This document shows, piece after piece, positions 36,307 through 47,486 of a stretch of DNA of 64,000 nucleotides. A program made the position numbers and the translations under genes. The notes below the pieces were generated by a model. It saw nothing but the letters and a program-made list of their open reading frames with translations, had not been told where the DNA came from and did not search any database. The DNA lies in the NCBI GenBank assembly GCA_014898425.1, contig RCSZ01000001.1, positions 2,976,001 to 3,040,000 of the forward strand, written 5' to 3'. This stretch comes from Botryotinia globosa. Taxonomy: Eukaryota; Ascomycota; Leotiomycetes; Helotiales; Sclerotiniaceae. Within the stretch, counting starts at the first letter, position 1, and every line of letters begins with the position of its first letter.

Positions 36307-37494
36307 TGTGTGAAAACGCATTGATTGAGCCGTATTGTGCCTCGGAAGGAGAACCCCCCCCCAAAAATAGATAGATATGGCGTTTAAGGATTCGTTGTGG
36401 AGTTTGAGAGTTTGGCGTTTTGCTTTAAAAATTGGAAAAATAGATGGCTACTTGGGCTCAATATTGATTATCTTTGAATGTGAGATGCTCTGTTGCTACT
36501 AATCAGAGATGATACCTTCAAATCCGGATACGATCTCGTTAACTGGAATACAGAACTAAAGAGCAGCTTATTTTTTTTGGCGGAATCTGATACTTGATGC
36601 ATCTGTTTTCAGGGGTTTCAATACAGAACAAAAAAAGTATCCTGATTTTGAGACCATTGATTGTCTGTCCTCAATCTGATACTTCATTTATCTATTATCA
36701 CTTCCTCCATTCCAACATATGGACGGATTATAGACTTTGATCGGATTCCAAACTATGAGTTGATTTCAGAGATTGATCTGTCATTTTATAGGGAATACAA
36801 TAGATAAGACAAACACAGAAGAAGTATTCGTTGTATAGATCGTGTTGAACATGTGAGAGGCTACGAGGACTATTCAGTCGATACAGGCCCTAATTGAGAT
36901 ATAATATACAGCATCTAGAGATATCATTGCCATCACTTGTCACAATGTATGAGAAAGACGAACAAGAGTTGAGGATACTTGGCACAAGAGCACTTGCTCA
37001 TATGCTGCTTTAGACCATTCAATACTAGATGATAGTGGTTTATAGACCTCCTTGTGAGTTTGAGATCAATCATTAATGGTATTAGCTTCCAGATATATGC
37101 TGATTAAGATCCTTCATCTCCGCCAAATCTAATCGATGAGATGGTTATGAAACTCAGGTGAACGCCGACATTTAGATTTTTGACATTGGCCGGAACCTTG
37201 CGTTACTCGGTGTCGTGAATTTTCAGACTTCAACCTTCACTTAAATTAAAAGTTAAGATATATCGGTTCATTAGGACTACTAGGTAAATCACCTTGGAAA
37301 CCTCGCACAAAAGAATTTCAAAATATTAAAATCTTCTTTGATCTTAATTCCTTACTACACAACGACGACAACACCATACCCACCATACAATCAAAATTCG
37401 CAAAACACAATCAATTTTACCTACAATTATTGGAAGTTTTATCTTTTCATAATCTCCAATACTTCTGAATTTATTTTCGAAGTGTTCCTTCATA
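36307..37494. other. Intergenic region, no gene seen
   Basis: AT-rich sequence with scattered near-repeats of short words (for example GATACTT and CAATACAGAA around 36580-36690). No coding frame is supported. Confidence 0.55.
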
Positions 37495-39729
37495 ATGATG
37501 GAGGTTGAGGTGCCCGCCGAGAGCAAGAGGGCTCTGGACTGGATGAGTGCAATCAAAGGTTATTTAACAACCGGCTATCCACCACTTGTTCCTCTAGAAT
37601 AATATAGAAATGTTGCATATGGTTTCCGGGACTAGATATCGCAGGTTCTGAGTGATCAAGAACCGGAGACAATCTATTATGCCATGGGCAGTTTGACCTG
37701 GGTTCATTATTGTAAGCAAGATCACTGTACCACCTTCATATTTAACTGTACTGACAATTACATTTTAGTCAAAGTGGAGGTTATCCCGATTGTCCACCAT
37801 TCCAGAGGGACTATCCTACAGTCAATTATAGTGAATTGCCGCTGGATGTTATGGCCTACCTGAACTCGATCGACAAACCCTCAGCGCCGATAGCCGCACC
37901 TCAGAATGTGCCAAATCCTGGCCATTCAAATGGGCATAGTTTTGATGGAACTCAATTTCGAGACTTCCCTTCTATGGCCCCAGGCAAGCGTACTGAGCTT
38001 TCACCTGAAGCTACTCAAGAAGTTCAGAACGCAAAGGCTTCGCGAAATGCTCTGGCAGATCAATTCATTGATGTCGCCTATGGCAAGCCTCCCTCGCTAG
38101 GAAACTTCGGTCAGCAAAGTAATTCCAATCAACGAGGTGGTCCCAATCAGCTTGAAAATGGCCAGTCTTCACGTGGAGGTCATCCTTTCAGCCAGCAGTC
38201 TCATCAGACCACCAATCCATCAAATACGTTTGGCTTGCATGTGCATTTCAACTACGAAGGCCCCTTGCATTATAAGATCGCTCATAGTAATCTTCCTGAT
38301 TATTCCATTGTAGTTGATACGCAAACTCAAAAGTGGCTCATCAATCCTAAAGAAGAGTATTTCAACCACTTGAAATCATGGCATCATGGGGTAGATATTA
38401 TCTATAAGCGATTTGGTGAAAATTGGGTCATTTGGGCTGAGCCTTCAAATAATACTCATTTAAAGTCTGCCACTCACAGAGAGTGCTGCAGCAAAGTCTA
38501 TGAATGTCTTCAAAAGTTTCTAGCCGAAACTTTGCGGGATGATAGAGCGTTAAATCATTGGTTATACCATCATACCGGGTGCAAAGGTGGCGTGCGCTGT
38601 TATGTGAAGCCTGAGACAACTTCAACAAGCCAAGGCATCAGATTCAGCACTCCCCTCGCCACCACACTAGGAAAGTCGCTTGGCCAGGAGGCTCGGCCGC
38701 AGCAAAACCAGCCAGTCCCTTCATCGATGTTTAGTAGCGCAGTGAATCTTGGTGGTATTGAGCTCCGATTTCCGATGTCACACGCTGAAGTCAAGACCGC
38801 ACATAGAGAACTCACAACAGATCCTCTTCAAATTATGGTGCAAAGGACTCCAAGCAACTGCAAAGATTAATTGAGAAGTACACGTCTATGGTTAAAGTTG
38901 TTGATGAAGAATTATTACTTTGCAACGATTCAACTATCATCTCCACGACCGAAGCAGATTTTATTTTATTACGACCTTCTCATTTTGACTGGGCTCAAGA
39001 TATGGATGATGTTGATGCTGATACCTGCGATGATTCGCAGAAGCGAACCATCTTCAATGGGCAGACCGTTAAGTAATATGATCCTAACGAGTACAAAGTG
39101 TTGATAGCAGCACGCCAAACAGATGCTCCCAAGAAACAGGAAACTGCGGCTAAGGCTAGAGAGGATAAAGTTAGACAGGAACTGGAAGACAGAGAAGCAG
39201 AACTCGCAGCATTGAAGACACAACTAGAGGTGGCATCCCGCACAAAGAAGGGTCATGATGCTCAAGAGTTGCATCCTAACAAGCTCCAAGCAGAAGCATC
39301 CACTCAAGAAAGTGTCGAGAACGCCCCACCAGCCACTACAACTGATGGAACTATGAATACTGAGAAGAAATCATCCACAACTTCAACAAAGCAGAAGAAA
39401 AGACCTGGCAGTAAACAAAAAAAAACGTCTAGAAAGAAAAGCAAACGCTCAGAAATCTTCGACGTAGAGAGCTTCTGACTCTAACCCCACTGCTGAGAAC
39501 AATCTTGTCTCTAGCTCTGTTGAAGTTGAACATACGGATTAATCTATCGGCTCTATCCACGATTCTATTGATTCCATTGGCGGCGATGCCACCACTGTTG
39601 ATGAAAGTAGTCATAACGACAATTCTTCTACTGTCGATAATCCTGCTGTAGATGGTTCTGGTGGTGATGGGTTCTGGTGATGATGCTTCTAGCAATGATA
39701 CTTCCAATTAATCTGCTGACTCATCTTAA
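37495..39729 (+). pseudogene. Decayed gene, family copy A (shared N-terminal domain)
   Basis: A protein-like frame runs from tandem ATGs at 37495/37498 but is broken by TAA at 37600-37602 and TAG at 37633-37635; both fit CAA/CAG to TAA/TAG changes. Read through, it gives ...DWMSAIKGYLTTGYPP... and ends the exon with WVHY before a GTAAGC donor at 37712. After the TAG acceptor at 37768 the coding frame is shifted by one. A long frame then runs to 38870 (includes CKGGVRCYVK and WLINPKEEYFNHLKSWHHG). Coding character moves to another frame at about 38830 (MVKVVDEELLL, later a Lys-rich coiled segment), passes a TAA at 39074-39076, shifts again near 39465 into a Ser/Asp-rich stretch, and passes TAA at 39540-39542. 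The central 344-codon frame could still be translated alone, but the whole is most simply a relic. Confidence 0.6.
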
Positions 39730-40772
39730 GAGGCCACATCTCAAGCTTGCTGGATTATTGTCTATGACCAGCAAGTGATGTTTAGGTACATATTTGAGCG
39801 TCCGCCTTTGGGTCGTGCTCCTTTTCTTTTGAGGTTTCTACAGGACTAGGTCCTACTGAGCACTTGTTTATAGTTAGCGAGCCGACACAACCTTTGTGAT
39901 CTCTCCATAGAATATGAAACGAATCGTTTGTCGTGGTGTCAGAGATTTAGATCTTGGATCCCTTCAATTGATAGTTTCGTGGGTTAGGATTAGAGAAAAT
40001 CTATTTCTATTCTCACATGATACTGTCCGGATGTTCCTTCGTATGAAGAGCGTGATTTGTAAGGCTCTCGGTGACTACTATGTGCTCAGAACTATAAACT
40101 ACTAAACGCATGCAAATCGCCATGATCTTCTTAAACCGAAGCATAACTAACTCATCGAGTTTTTTATCAAATATATCCATCACATTGCCATTTTCCCATC
40201 ATGTCTACCCAGCGCGCATCAATTAAAGAAGCGTGCCCGTGGAGGTTGACAGAAATGTTGTCGAAGACACATATGCGGGAGAGAGAGGCATTCAAGAGTG
40301 GAGTATGATATGATGAAAAAGAAATATTTGCAGAGGATGAATGTGAAAGAGTAAGTACTTGGTGGAGAGTTCTATAAAAAGATAAGATGAAGATTATAAT
40401 ATGCCCTTAAGGAAGATGTATACTAGTTACTGTATGGAATTTTATATGAAGATGACGAGTGAGGACTGCCTCACTATCACCTCACAAAAGCATTGTGAGT
40501 TACAGAAGTACCATCAAAAATTACAAAAGAGAAGTGAGAAAACTGGTAATTACCCAGGCGACCGAGTTTTGGAAAAGATTTGATCGGTAAGAAAAATGGT
40601 AAACGGAAGTGAAGTGATTGATTGGTGTTGTCGCTCTGCTTCGATCTTCGTTTCTTCTCCCATCAACAACAACATAAACCATCAAATTATTTTAATTGGC
40701 AACGAACAATCATCCAAACTTCTTCCATAAATCATAAAGATATCATCAAGCCGTTTCTTTCAATTATACTCA
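39730..40772. other. Region between decayed copies A and B
   Basis: No intact gene. Scattered short frames (for example 39914-40105) have no features. Some of it may be further eroded family sequence. Confidence 0.5.
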
Positions 40773-41486
40773 TTTACTTCTTCCCATCGGTTTAATTGGA
40801 AGACAATCAACGATAATATCCATCGTAGCTACAGCCAATGGCATTTGGCAATCAAAAATCGTGTCATACGTCCAAATCCACCAGACAGTCCATTGGATAC
40901 TAGGGATGAATGGAATTCTCTTGTTGATCGGCTCAGGGAAATATTCGATTTGCCATTTAATAAGGAGATTCGTGATCATGTTCTGGTATCTGCAATATGG
41001 AACTACTACTGTAAGTAAGCTTATCATTTGGTCAGCATGATGGTATTGATAAATGTGGTTTAGTCGGACTTGATGCAATTCGCAATCCCTTTCGTTTCAC
41101 GACCGAGCTACCGAGATTTAGATTGGCTCATGCCGTCAATCCAAGTACTCCAGTCTGACCACGAGTCTCAAGTTCAACCACCAGCTCCTCCACCACAACC
41201 TGAAGAACAAGATCATACACCAGAGTTACAGCCCCAGACACAAGGCGCAAATCAGGAGCCCAACCAGCCATCACAGCCACAAACCATACACGAAGCTCGA
41301 TCGCTGCCCCTGAGCATTGGACTTGGCGAATAGACAACTGCTGTAAATCCTCCCAGCAATCTCAATAATACCCCTGTGGTTCGCTGCCTCATATGTACAA
41401 GAAACCATCCTACGGGCGAGCACACGGGACCATTCACATGGCACCGGTGTCGGAATAACCATCATAGTCCTTGTTCTCCATTCTAG
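40773..41486 (+). pseudogene. Decayed gene, family copy B (N-terminal domain plus CCHC knuckle)
   Basis: From 40773 an open frame without an in-frame ATG reads SQWHLAIKNRVIRPNPP, then DEWNSLVDRLREIF, and ends the exon WNYY at 41010 before GTAAGT. The acceptor TAG is at 41063, in the same phase and after the same Tyr as in copy A. Downstream, coding character is in another frame: a Pro/Gln-rich segment, an in-frame TAG at 41331-41333 (CAG to TAG type), then RCLICTRNHPTGEH and a second half-knuckle HRCRNNHHSPC whose first Cys is Trp, ending at TAG 41484-41486. The order (N-domain, Pro/Gln linker, knuckle pair) gives the likely ancestral layout. Without a start codon and with a frameshift and a stop it is not functional as read. 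Confidence 0.6.
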
Positions 41487-42362
41487 AGGTTACTCTGGAC
41501 TAATTAACCAGAACGAACTCACCAATCCGCCTAGCGACGGCGTGCCGGATGAAGAGCGTCTCCCTTCAACAATCAAGTAGCTACTGAAAAGCACTTATTG
41601 TGGCGGATATGATCACTAGGTACCTGGAATGAGAGGATAGACGTGCAGAGAGAAAGTAACTGCCACGAAGCGAATTAACACGCTAGACGGAGCGAGCACG
41701 AATGAGACCGACAAAATAAATAGGCTCATACGATAAAAATAGATCGGAGTATAATCTAAAGTCCGACCAAATCTCGCCACATCGAGAGAGGCACACTCGA
41801 GCTGACATGAAACGATAACAACAACTTAATTATCGAATGCTGCAAGATTGCCTCCGAGTATCAACATCGAATCACATATTGTGAATCATCGACCGAACCA
41901 CTGGTTTGGGAGATTGAGAAGGGCAATGGACCACCACCTGGTATATGTTGGGACGACTGAATGACCTCATTCACCACTTGACCGACAGGTACCAACGCTC
42001 CAAAGCCGTGTTGTACGTTATCCAACAAAGCCTCTTCTTAAGTTGGGCCACTGTCAGCCAACTGTGTCACTGTTGCGCCTAGTCTGAAAAGGCGTCGGTT
42101 GGTCACCGACATGTCTGAGGAAAATATGGGAGGAGGATATTATGCAGTGTCTGTTTATAAGTATACTACCCTTGGGTTTGGATACATAACATTTTTGGAT
42201 TTTTGTTAGTATACCGCCCGTGGGGTTTGATACTTAACACTCTTGGTGTCTACATGCTGCTTGACTAAACGGGTCACTCGCTTCCACAAAGTCCGTTCAG
42301 TGGGTGAGCAGGAAGTGCTGATTCTCTGACGGCTGGCAGAATCGATACAATCATCAGATCAA
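41487..42362. other. Region between copies B and C
   Basis: No supportable gene. Two similar sentences occur at about 42161-42190 and 42207-42241 (TA(T)ACTACCCTTGGG/ TATACCGCCCGTGGGG and GATAC(A)TAACA), a small imperfect direct repeat. Confidence 0.45.
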
Positions 42363-42920
42363 TTGGAGAACAGATTCATCAATCGAGGTAGAATTCTGCT
42401 GGCTCCACCTAACCGTACACGGAGAGGTGCATCGCCTATAGATCTACTTGATACCGACATTCATCATCAGCGTCCAGCGACTAATCGAGATCGATTCGCA
42501 CACTTGCCTCCAAGCTCAATGGTTCCAATCAACAGTCAAAATTATCTCTTGAACCAGGCAATCAACAACGTTACGGAGGAAGAATGATCCAAATATGCGA
42601 ATCAAAATTGTTTTGCAAGCGAGCCACCCAGTGCACCAGACATTGTGCCTGATGGGAAATCGACTGAACGCATCAACCACAATAGCATGTTGATGACATG
42701 TGGCATCACCCTCATGTTTCCCAAAAGCTCTCGTTATAGTTGTGGGATGAAGAATCATAGAAAGAAGGGTTGCACAACAGGATGTTGGAAATGGAGCAGC
42801 CGCGGCCATCAACTCCAAGATTGCCCATACAATCTCTGGTCTCGACAAGCTGTTACTGTCAATCTATATGCTCGGTCCGTATTAGGGGTGAAATATTGTT
42901 GGACGAAAGGACGTGGGTAA
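42363..42920 (+). pseudogene. Decayed zinc-knuckle gene, family copy C
   Basis: One frame runs through this segment, interrupted by TGA at 42585-42587 (CGA to TGA would explain it). Beyond the stop it encodes YSCGMKNHRKKGC and then CWKWSSRGHQLQDCPY. These align with the knuckle pair of copy D (CFNCGSNDHEGSVC and CYRCGKDHPLPHCPY). The first Cys of knuckle 1 is Arg and the second Cys of knuckle 2 is Trp, so neither could bind Zn2+ normally. Any N-terminal domain upstream is too eroded to recognise. Confidence 0.55.
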
Positions 42921-43616
42921 TGACAGGTAGTTGAGGGCGAAGATCAGAGGAGAGAGGTATGGATTGAAGCTTGCTCAACGGTTTTCTTGGCGTTTCTACT
43001 ATAAACTCGGTTCTAGGGAATATATATATTTCCTCGCTAGTAGCACGAAGGCTAGGCACCCGTGTGAGGATTTATTTGTTTCTTTGCAGTAGATCATGGA
43101 TTTAGAATCCGTGTGATGTTTTTATTTGTTTCCTTCTTGATAAAGTAGGACTTGATTCCTACGCAATATACTTATTTTCCCACAAATAGTGTATTTGATG
43201 CATAGGGATAGCTGTTGTAGATCTTATAACCTCAAATTTCGAGAAGACCTTGGATGATAATACCTGTAAACTTGGCTTCAAATAGATATATGTATTAGGG
43301 ATTGTGCACTTTTACCGATAATCCAGAGACATGCGAAGAGATTGAATACCGCCTAGAAAGGCATAGATATTTCCTACATTCGACATGTGAATAAAAAAGG
43401 CTCACCTTTCGCTTGCCACTAGGTATTTTTGAAAGTTGTCGCACCTTTCCTCCACAAAACAACGCAAGATCGATCCAAGCAATCCAAAAATCAATTACAA
43501 CCCACAAACCACGAACCACAAGTCACAAATCACGAGTCACAAGTCACGAATCACATTCAACAAATTCTCAATAAAAAGAACGTTATCAAATAAGTCTTCG
43601 GTGACACGATTTCAAG
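42921..43616. other. Intergenic region upstream of copy D
   Basis: Non-coding as far as I can see. A stretch of short direct repeats (ACAAATCACGAGTCACAAGTC type) at about 43498-43555 lies just before the copy D start codon. Confidence 0.5.
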
Positions 43617-46004
43617 ATGAATTCCGAATCATACAATTCACAGTCAAACTCAGAGGGAGGTACGCCTCTAACTCTTGAGAGAATTACAAAAATGCTTGAG
43701 GCTCAGCCGGAGCCCGAACCCCCTATCAGTAAATGGTTCAAAAATTCGCATCTAGGTGATATCATTTATGGAAATAATCACAGAGGTCCGACAGCTCATT
43801 TCACACATCGAACACCTCCATTCCGAGGTGGAAACTTAGACCGTGGCCGTAGTAGTGATCGCAGTCGTGGTCCTGGGCTTCTAGAGAGTTTCAGATCTAA
43901 GGGGAGCCAGTTCGCCCCTCGTGGTGGACAACAAACTGCGCCATACAACTTGCCGCAAGTAAATCGAGATCCCTGGCAACAAGCCCATATGGAGGCACGA
44001 ATCAGATTTGGTCCGATTGAACAGCAATATGGCCTGAGTAATGTGCCACCACCACCATCACCTTGATTTCCACAAACTCATCGGCGTCAAAACACAGCTT
44101 CTCGCCAATCGAACTCAAGCAAACGTGCAAATGAGTCTCAGGACCCTTTTCCATTTCGAAAAAAGCTTAATCGATCGGGCTCACCAAATAGGCCACGCGA
44201 GAAATTGGTTTGCGCAGCTTGCGGGGGCCTCGGGCACGAATTAAAGAAAATGCGCGGAATCGATTGAACATCATGGTTTTTTGTTGGGATGTCCTCGATG
44301 TCAGACTGTTGATCATCCACATGAGCTCTGTACAAATCCGAAGAAGAGAGCTGGCGATGATTTGCTTTATCGCTTAAAGATGTGCAACAACAAGCCTCCC
44401 TTGGCACATTCCCAAGATATTCGCGAAAAGCCCGAATTTTGGCAGAAGGACTATAGACCATGGACACCCGATGCTGCGCTTTATGCTTTAAAAAGATTCA
44501 ATGAAGGACTAGGCGTAAGGAAGATGACAGAGATCCGACGTGGGACACTCCAGGAATTATTCCAAGCGGTGCTTTCTCGCATCCAGATGTTAGAGAGGCT
44601 GTCAAGAATCATCCTGCATACACTGGAAATGGTACTATTGATGGCAAGTTACCACCCAATTTAATGGTCACTTTTCAGGATAGAATCGCGACCTTAGATA
44701 ATCAGGTCAGAGAGAAGGAAGAAACATTACGCCTCTACCAGGAACGATTTGGCATTCTCAAGAGAGATAATTGGGGTCCCGACGAAGATCTAAATGCTGG
44801 AGATTCAGTTTCCGAATTGGAATGGAAGGCAGAACAAAAGGATATCCGCGATGGCCAAATGAACACCTCCAATTACCAGCAGATGGGTGGCGCCAATGGC
44901 GATCGCCCTTTCTATGTATTTGGAGAACATAATAGACCTGCCGACATCAAGCCTAGCAATCCCAATCCTGGATCACACCAAAATCCTCGAATAAAACAGG
45001 AATCTATATTTGGTGGCTGTAATCGCCTTGCGAATAGTGCTCACTTGGGTTCAACACATAATCAATCGCAGCCCGAACTTCTATTGAAGCAGGAATCTAT
45101 ATTTGGTAGTCCTAGTCGCTCTATCACACAACGGCCAAATGCAACTCTACATAGCAATACTTCTACATCTTGTAACTTTAATCCCGCCGTCTCTAAACAG
45201 CCGCCCAAGGTATTGCCTGAAGAGGAATCGATATTCGGTGGTTATGATCGTTTTGCGGGTAATGCTTACTCTGGTTCACAACAACCTCATCAATCACAAC
45301 CCAGATCACCAATAAAACAGGAATCCATGTTTGATGACGTCAATGGCTGCATTTTACAGCAGCTAGATGTACTTCTGGTCGTAGTAACTACTACATTTGG
45401 TGATTTCCAACATCATTTTCCGCTAAGTGCATTGACTCAACCTTTACAAGAAGAGTCTATGCTCTGTGGTTTGTCCAGAGCCACAAAAAATGGGATATCT
45501 TAGACAGATTCACGGGGCGTAGTAAATGAGTTGCCAGACAGCTATCGCCAACCACGTATGAGCAATTCTGGAGCACCACACCAGCCTGAACGAGCACTTT
45601 ATAACATGATCAAAACTGAGGAGGAAGAAGAGCCTTCTCATCCTTCTACCTCAATCCCGAGGCCACCTAAGCCTATCGTCAGCGTCGCCGGAAACCTTCT
45701 TGGTGATCCAAGTTCGCCAAAGGTTCTGAAAGATCGTGCTAAAAGAGAAGCAATTTGTGAGAAAGCTAAGGGTCCCTTACCCCCAACCATTCAGCCGAAG
45801 ACACTGCCTAATGGTAAAAAAGCTGGTGTTTTTATCGATCAAGAAGAGAAATTCCGGACCACTGGAGTGTATCAATACTTCGATCCAGGTTGCTTCAACT
45901 GTGGCAGTAATGATCATGAGGGCTCGGTGTGTAAGAAGGGCTGCTATCGATGTGGGAAGGACCACCCGCTTCCACATTGTCCATACATACAATGTGTGAG
46001 CTAG
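43617..46004 (+). pseudogene. Decayed zinc-knuckle gene, family copy D (largest)
   Basis: It starts with ATG at 43617 (MNSESYNSQSN...). The frame continues after TGA 44064-44066 into the first knuckle (CAACGGLGHELKK at 44211), where one extra base in the A-rich run 44243-44250 shifts it. The second knuckle CPRCQTVDHPHELC follows in the new frame. A second frameshift near 44514 restores the original frame, which continues with a coiled segment (DNQVREKEETLRLYQERFG) and several KQESIFGG-type repeats. A TAG at 45501-45503 (CAG to TAG type) interrupts it before a distal frame ending with an intact CCHC pair, CFNCGSNDHEGSVC and CYRCGKDHPLPHC. Two stops and two frameshifts, with sensible protein on both sides, argue for a pseudogene. 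Sequencing errors at the A-run or unusual splicing are the alternatives. Confidence 0.65.
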
Positions 46005-46471
46005 AGAGCAAGAGAAGCGTTGATTGGCCACCCGTGTGTCTAAGGGAAACGTGGGTGGAAAGTACTGTGTATTGCTTGGTTATTGGTAGCGTCTTGGGTT
46101 TAATATATACCACTCTTGGAGTGACGGTCGGGGTTGAATAAAAACATATAACCTTACCACTCTGGGAGTGAATGTTTCGTTCGATGTTTTGGTTTAGACC
46201 ATACATCGGTTGTGGAGGAAAATAGTATCCAAGAAATTCGGAAAAGCGAAACAACAAAATAACCAAACTTTGTAACTCGATCCAGTGATATATGACTGCA
46301 AAGCCCCATTGTTGTAGATCTTGTAACCTCAAAGGTCGTTCCTAATGTGCCATCGCTAGGTTCTGGGCTAGTTTTCCCCATCCACAGTGATGACTAAGCA
46401 CCCCATTGAACAAGCTCTCCAGCTCTGGAAATTTTGGTCCCCCGCGTTTCTCAAAGATTCACAGATTCAAA
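46005..46471. other. Intergenic region upstream of the twin CX9C gene
   Basis: Contains promoter and 5' UTR of the gene at 46472. No gene is supported; the phrase GTTGTAGATCTTGTAACCTC at 46312 recurs nearly identically at 43213 (GTTGTAGATCTTATAACCTC). Confidence 0.5.
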
Positions 46472-47486
46472 ATGGGTTGGTTTTGGGGTGATTCAAATGA
46501 TGGCGACAAGGATAAATCCCAAGATCCTTTAAAGAATCTCGATCCTAGTTTGCGAGAATTTCTTAAAAAAGAATCACCAGTCAAGTACGATTCTACAAAA
46601 TCTGCGGATACAACAGGCTCGTCGCAAACAAAAACGCCGGAGCCCACATCGACAAATACGATTGAGGATCCTACAAAACCCAGTGTGCCTTCGCAGAGTT
46701 TATACCAAGATGGACGATATGCACATTTATGGAAAACATACCAACCACAAGCAGAAGTTGAGCAAGCAGCTAAATCGGATGCCGAAAAGATTCAAGATGT
46801 CATCGAGGGATATAAATATAGAAAGGCAGAGATTGGAAGGGCAGCATTGGAGAATTGCGCTTTGGAACAATGGGATGTGAATGAGTGTTTTCGTTCAGGA
46901 GGATGGCAAGCTCGATTAACTATGTGCAGAGAGGAGAATAGGAAGCTTGAAAGATGTTATACTATGCAAGGTGTAAGTTTTTCAAAGGTTCAGGAATGAG
47001 AAGTTCGAATTCTAATTGGTATAGAAATTCTTGAAAGCTTTAGGCTACTTATCGACATACGATCGTCCGCCAGCAGTCGATGAGCAGATTCAAATGCATG
47101 CCGATACATTATATCATCGAATGATTGACCAAGAGAAACAGATTGAAGAAGCAAAAGCAGAAGGAAGACCAGTGCCTATATTTCCTCCACTCATATCAAA
47201 ATCGAGACCTGGTCAATCGGATGCTGCACAAGAAAATACTAAGCTCAAGGCATCTGATCTGTCGCCAAAGGTACAAGCTTCATTTAAGAAGCGACTCGAG
47301 GGACTGAACGACGATGAGAGACTAGTCGAGGAACGAGCAATCCAAGCCGAAATCGAAGCTGGTGAACAAGTTGCAGGTCAGCTAGGAAAGATTTACGAGA
47401 AACAGGATGAAGAAAGAAGGCAAAGAAAAGAGCAGGGCAGGGAAACTATTAGTGATAAATTTTTCTCGATCTTCCGTGGACGATGA
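46472..47486 (+). CDS. Twin CX9C protein, hypothetical (320 aa)
   Basis: Exons are 46472-46972 and 47025-47486, with a 52-bp intron; 321 codons. Cys129 and Cys139, and Cys152 and Cys162, are each separated by nine residues (CALEQWDVNEC and CREENRKLERC), the twin CX9C pattern of CHCH proteins imported into the mitochondrial intermembrane space by Mia40. The N-terminal 75 residues are charged and Thr/Pro-rich. Residues about 175-310 are largely helical, charged and probably coiled coil, ending DKFFSIFRGR. At 320 aa it is much longer than most CX9C proteins (70-150 aa), so the CHCH part is embedded in a larger protein. I do not know the specific family; location and oxidative folding are inferred from the Cys pattern. 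Confidence 0.8.

Noticed and set aside
44043..44097. Possible 55-bp intron removing the TGA at 44064
   Set aside because: The spliced frame would destroy the zinc knuckle that immediately follows, so a nonsense mutation is the simpler reading.
37495..46004. Retrotransposon with gag-like CCHC proteins
   Set aside because: CCHC knuckles suggest gag, but I see no protease, reverse transcriptase, RNase H or integrase motif and no long terminal repeats around the copies.
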